Below are positions 61,762-64,000 of a DNA stretch of 64,000 nt, in pieces. Every line of letters begins with the position of its first letter. The first letter of the stretch is position 1. The stretch is from the NCBI RefSeq assembly GCF_014397005.1, contig NZ_JACGWS010000001.1, positions 62,001-126,000 on the forward strand, written 5' to 3'. This DNA comes from Kordia aestuariivivens (lineage in GTDB: Bacteria; Bacteroidota; Bacteroidia; Flavobacteriales; Flavobacteriaceae). The position numbers and the translations under genes were made by a program. The notes beneath the pieces are model-generated. The model saw only the letters and a program-made list of their open reading frames with translations. It had not been told where the DNA came from and did not search any database.

Positions 61762-64000
61762 ATGAAAAAAACTACACTTAAACTATTTATGATTATGTTC
61801 TTGTTGGGCTCCTATATAGGTGTCTCGCAAACATTAAATCAGAACGCGTCCTGGCCTAATACAAATTGGGTAGTTACAGGAATGTACAACACAGATCCAT
61901 TGGCTTTTGAAGCTGATCCTACCCTAACTGCAAATTTTGCATTTGATGATGATGATGCAGGAAATGGAAGTGATGATGATATTGCTGCAGAATCACCAGT
62001 AATCGATTTAACAGCCGCTCATACAGCTGGAGAAACTTGGTTAACTGTATCTGCAGATTATACATACAATGATTTGGCCGATACGTTAACGCTAGAATAT
62101 TGGGATGCCGATGCTGGAGCTTGGGTGTCATGGGAACAATTTGGACCTTCTGGAGATCAGCCAACAGATAATTTTTGTGGCGGAATTAGAGATTCTTTCA
62201 CGAGTATCGTATTAAATATTGCATCTTTTACAGCAACACAACAATCTGGATTCAGATATCGTATTTCATTTTTAGATGATGGTGGAGCTGGTGGAGCTGC
62301 TTACGAATGGGGATTTTGTTTTGACGCTCCAACAATTACTTCTGCAACACCACCTTCATGTCCAGATCCTTCTGCATTAGGAGCATCAAACATTGATGGT
62401 TTCTCTGCTGATTTAGCATGGACAGAAGCAGGAACTGCTACACTATGGAATATTGAAATAGTAGACATTACTGGTGGAGGAACTGTAACAGGAACGGCTA
62501 CATCAACTGGTGTTGCAAATCCTTTTAGTCAAACAGGATTAGATCCTTCAACTAATTATGAATTTTATGTACAAGCTGATTGTGGAGTAGATGGTACTTC
62601 TGCTTGGGTTGGACCTTTTGCATTCTCAACAACAGTTGCATGTCCAGATCCTTCTGCACTAACCGCAACAAATATAATGACCACTTCAGCTGACTTAGGT
62701 TGGACTGCTGGCGGTTCAGAAACACTATGGGATGTTGAAATCGTAGACATTACTGGTGGAGGAGTTGCTACAGGAACAGCAACTGCTACTGGAGTTGCAA
62801 ATCCATACAATGCTACTGGTTTAGTAGATAGCAATGCTTATGAATTTTATGTAAGAGCCGATTGTAATCCTAATGGAACTTCTACTTGGGTTGGACCATT
62901 TGCCTTTGTAACATCGTGTACTACATTTACTGCACCATATACACAAGATTTCGAAAACGGAGGAACAGTTCCAGCGTGTTGGACTCTTGGTGGTGATGAA
63001 AACTGGTTGTTTAATACAGCTGGACCAAACCATGTTGGTAACGGTGGAACACTTTCTGGAAGCACGGCTTCAGGAGGCTATTATGCAGTAGTAGATGATT
63101 CTACACCAGATGCAGCGAATGCACAATTAGACTCACCATTTGTAGATGTATCTGGATTAACAACACCTGCTTTATCTTTCTATGAAATTAGTAATAATGA
63201 AGGACAGCCAAATGCAACATTAACTGTTAGTGTTTGGGATGGAGCTGCATGGAATGTAGTAGGAACATATAATACAAATACTGCTGGATGGGAGCAGAAA
63301 ATAATAGACTTAAGTGGATTAACATTCACAGGACCTGCACAAGCAAGATTCTCAGTGGCAGATTCAGGATCATTCTATGATGATATCGCTATCGATGATG
63401 TTACTTTTGACGAAGCACCTTCTTGTTTTGATCCTTCTGCATTAGGAGCAACAAGTATTGATGGTTTCTCTGCAGACTTAGGTTGGACAGAAAACGGAAC
63501 TGCTACACTATGGAATATAGAATTAGTTGACATTACTGGAGGAGGAACTGTAACAGGAACTGCTACATCAAGTGGTGTTGCAAATCCTTTTAATCAATCA
63601 GGATTAGATCCTTCAACTAATTATGAATTTTATGTACAAGCTGATTGTGGACCAGGTGGAGTTTCTGCATGGGTTGGACCTTTTGCATTCTCAACAACAG
63701 TTGCGTGTCCAGCTCCTTCAGCATTAAATGCTACAAATGTTTTAAGCACTTCTGCAGATCTTGGATGGACTGCTGGCGGTTCAGAAACACTTTGGGATGT
63801 TGAAATCGTAGACATTACTGCTGGTGGAGTTGCAACAGGAACAGCAACTGCTACTGGCGTTGCAAATCCATACAATGCTACAGGCTTAACAGATGCAAAT
63901 ATTTATGAATTTTATGTAAGAGCAGATTGTGCCGCTAATGGAACATCTACATGGGCTGGACCATTTAACTTTATAACAGCATGTAATACATTTACAGCAC
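61762..64000 (+). CDS. Large secreted fibronectin-III protein, 3'-truncated
   Basis: Open to the window end (746 residues visible). Signal peptide LKLFMIMFLLGSYIGVSQ. An N-terminal beta domain (to about 195) with DDDD and Gly-rich segments is followed by fibronectin-type-III-like modules each opening with a Cys-Pro-x-Pro-Ser-Ala-L start and ending in YEFYVQADC...W.GPF. The order is FN3-FN3-MAM-like (jelly-roll with CWTLGGDENW and SFYDDIAIDDV)-FN3-FN3, with a second MAM-like start at the edge. A 1065-bp unit repeats (62359 and 63424). A T9SS sorting domain would be expected at the missing C-terminus; cargo status is inferred from this layout and the SprA/PorP context. Confidence 0.85.
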   Translation, partial: MKKTTLKLFMIMFLLGSYIGVSQTLNQNASWPNTNWVVTGMYNTDPLAFEADPTLTANFAFDDDDAGNGSDDDIAAESPVIDLTAAHTAGETWLTVSADYTYNDLADTLTLEYWDADAGAWVSWEQFGPSGDQPTDNFCGGIRDSFTSIVLNIASFTATQQSGFRYRISFLDDGGAGGAAYEWGFCFDAPTITSATPPSCPDPSALGASNIDGFSADLAWTEAGTATLWNIEIVDITGGGTVTGTATSTGVANPFSQTGLDPSTNYEFYVQADCGVDGTSAWVGPFAFSTTVACPDPSALTATNIMTTSADLGWTAGGSETLWDVEIVDITGGGVATGTATATGVANPYNATGLVDSNAYEFYVRADCNPNGTSTWVGPFAFVTSCTTFTAPYTQDFENGGTVPACWTLGGDENWLFNTAGPNHVGNGGTLSGSTASGGYYAVVDDSTPDAANAQLDSPFVDVSGLTTPALSFYEISNNEGQPNATLTVSVWDGAAWNVVGTYNTNTAGWEQKIIDLSGLTFTGPAQARFSVADSGSFYDDIAIDDVTFDEAPSCFDPSALGATSIDGFSADLGWTENGTATLWNIELVDITGGGTVTGTATSSGVANPFNQSGLDPSTNYEFYVQADCGPGGVSAWVGPFAFSTTVACPAPSALNATNVLSTSADLGWTAGGSETLWDVEIVDITAGGVATGTATATGVANPYNATGLTDANIYEFYVRADCAANGTSTWAGPFNFITACNTFTA

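Noticed and set aside
1-64000. rRNA, tRNA, transposase, integrase or prophage genes
   Set aside because: No cloverleaf-like tRNA, rRNA-like sequence or recombinase motif was found on reading; a tRNAscan or Rfam search could not be run.

Overview
The window is low-GC chromosomal DNA from a marine-type member of Flavobacteriia (Bacteroidota), most likely Flavobacteriaceae and possibly close to Kordia; the genus is inference. The case rests on SprA and PorP/SprF of the type IX secretion system (T9SS), a RemB-like gliding protein, a Bacteroidota-style alternative-subunit cytochrome oxidase operon, OmpH/BamA/DUF6089 gene order, and promoters of the Bacteroidota form TTG-N19/20-TAnnTTTG with little Shine-Dalgarno signal. 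I see no rRNA, tRNA, CRISPR array, prophage, transposase or plasmid function. Most of the window is ordinary core genome; the unusual material is in intergenic repeats, lineage-specific duplications and a few odd proteins.

Layout, left to right. 1-5.3 kb: 3' part of a cytochrome P450, queG, a malic enzyme-phosphotransacetylase fusion and ruvA. 5.3-17.6 kb: sprA (2408 aa), gcvH, a VanZ-like protein, two tandem TonB-like proteins with a third degenerate leader copy, and a RemB-like outer-membrane barrel that carries a related N-terminal module. 17.7-24.5 kb: a metallo-beta-lactamase-fold enzyme on the minus strand, then a long plus-strand respiratory operon (ctaB, two COX III-type subunits, COX IV, a cysteine-less SCO-like protein, SCO, DUF420 and a small Cys-x-x-Cys membrane protein). 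24.6-30.4 kb: a complete tripartite efflux operon (ATPase, two MacB/FtsX permeases, adaptor, TolC). 30.6-34.0 kb: tsaB, then minus-strand MscS channel, DUF1304, dodecin and an Nfu-type Fe-S scaffold. 34.4-42.8 kb: PorP/SprF, a VWA lipoprotein, a SIMPL protein, a TPR histidine kinase with its LytTR regulator, a gamma carbonic anhydrase and one unrecognised protein.

42.8-51.0 kb is a minus-strand cell-envelope cluster read right to left: CBS protein, nadK, DUF6089, uppS, bamA, two OmpH/Skp chaperones and murI. pdxJ and an alpha/beta hydrolase diverge from it. 52.7-55.5 kb holds a FadL-like porin and an SGNH lipoprotein. 55.8-61.4 kb holds tig-clpP-clpX, a membrane LytTR protein and a serine hydrolase. 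The window ends inside a repetitive secreted fibronectin-III protein that is probably a T9SS cargo.

The most interesting non-coding signal is an 81-bp element present three times (about 30.4, 35.5 and 55.6 kb). Each copy directly follows the terminator of a plus-strand gene, in the same orientation. In two of the three copies base changes in the predicted hairpins are compensated. Other curiosities are a perfect 13-copy octamer array between convergent genes, REP-like palindromes, and an attC-like palindrome in front of the unrecognised gene.
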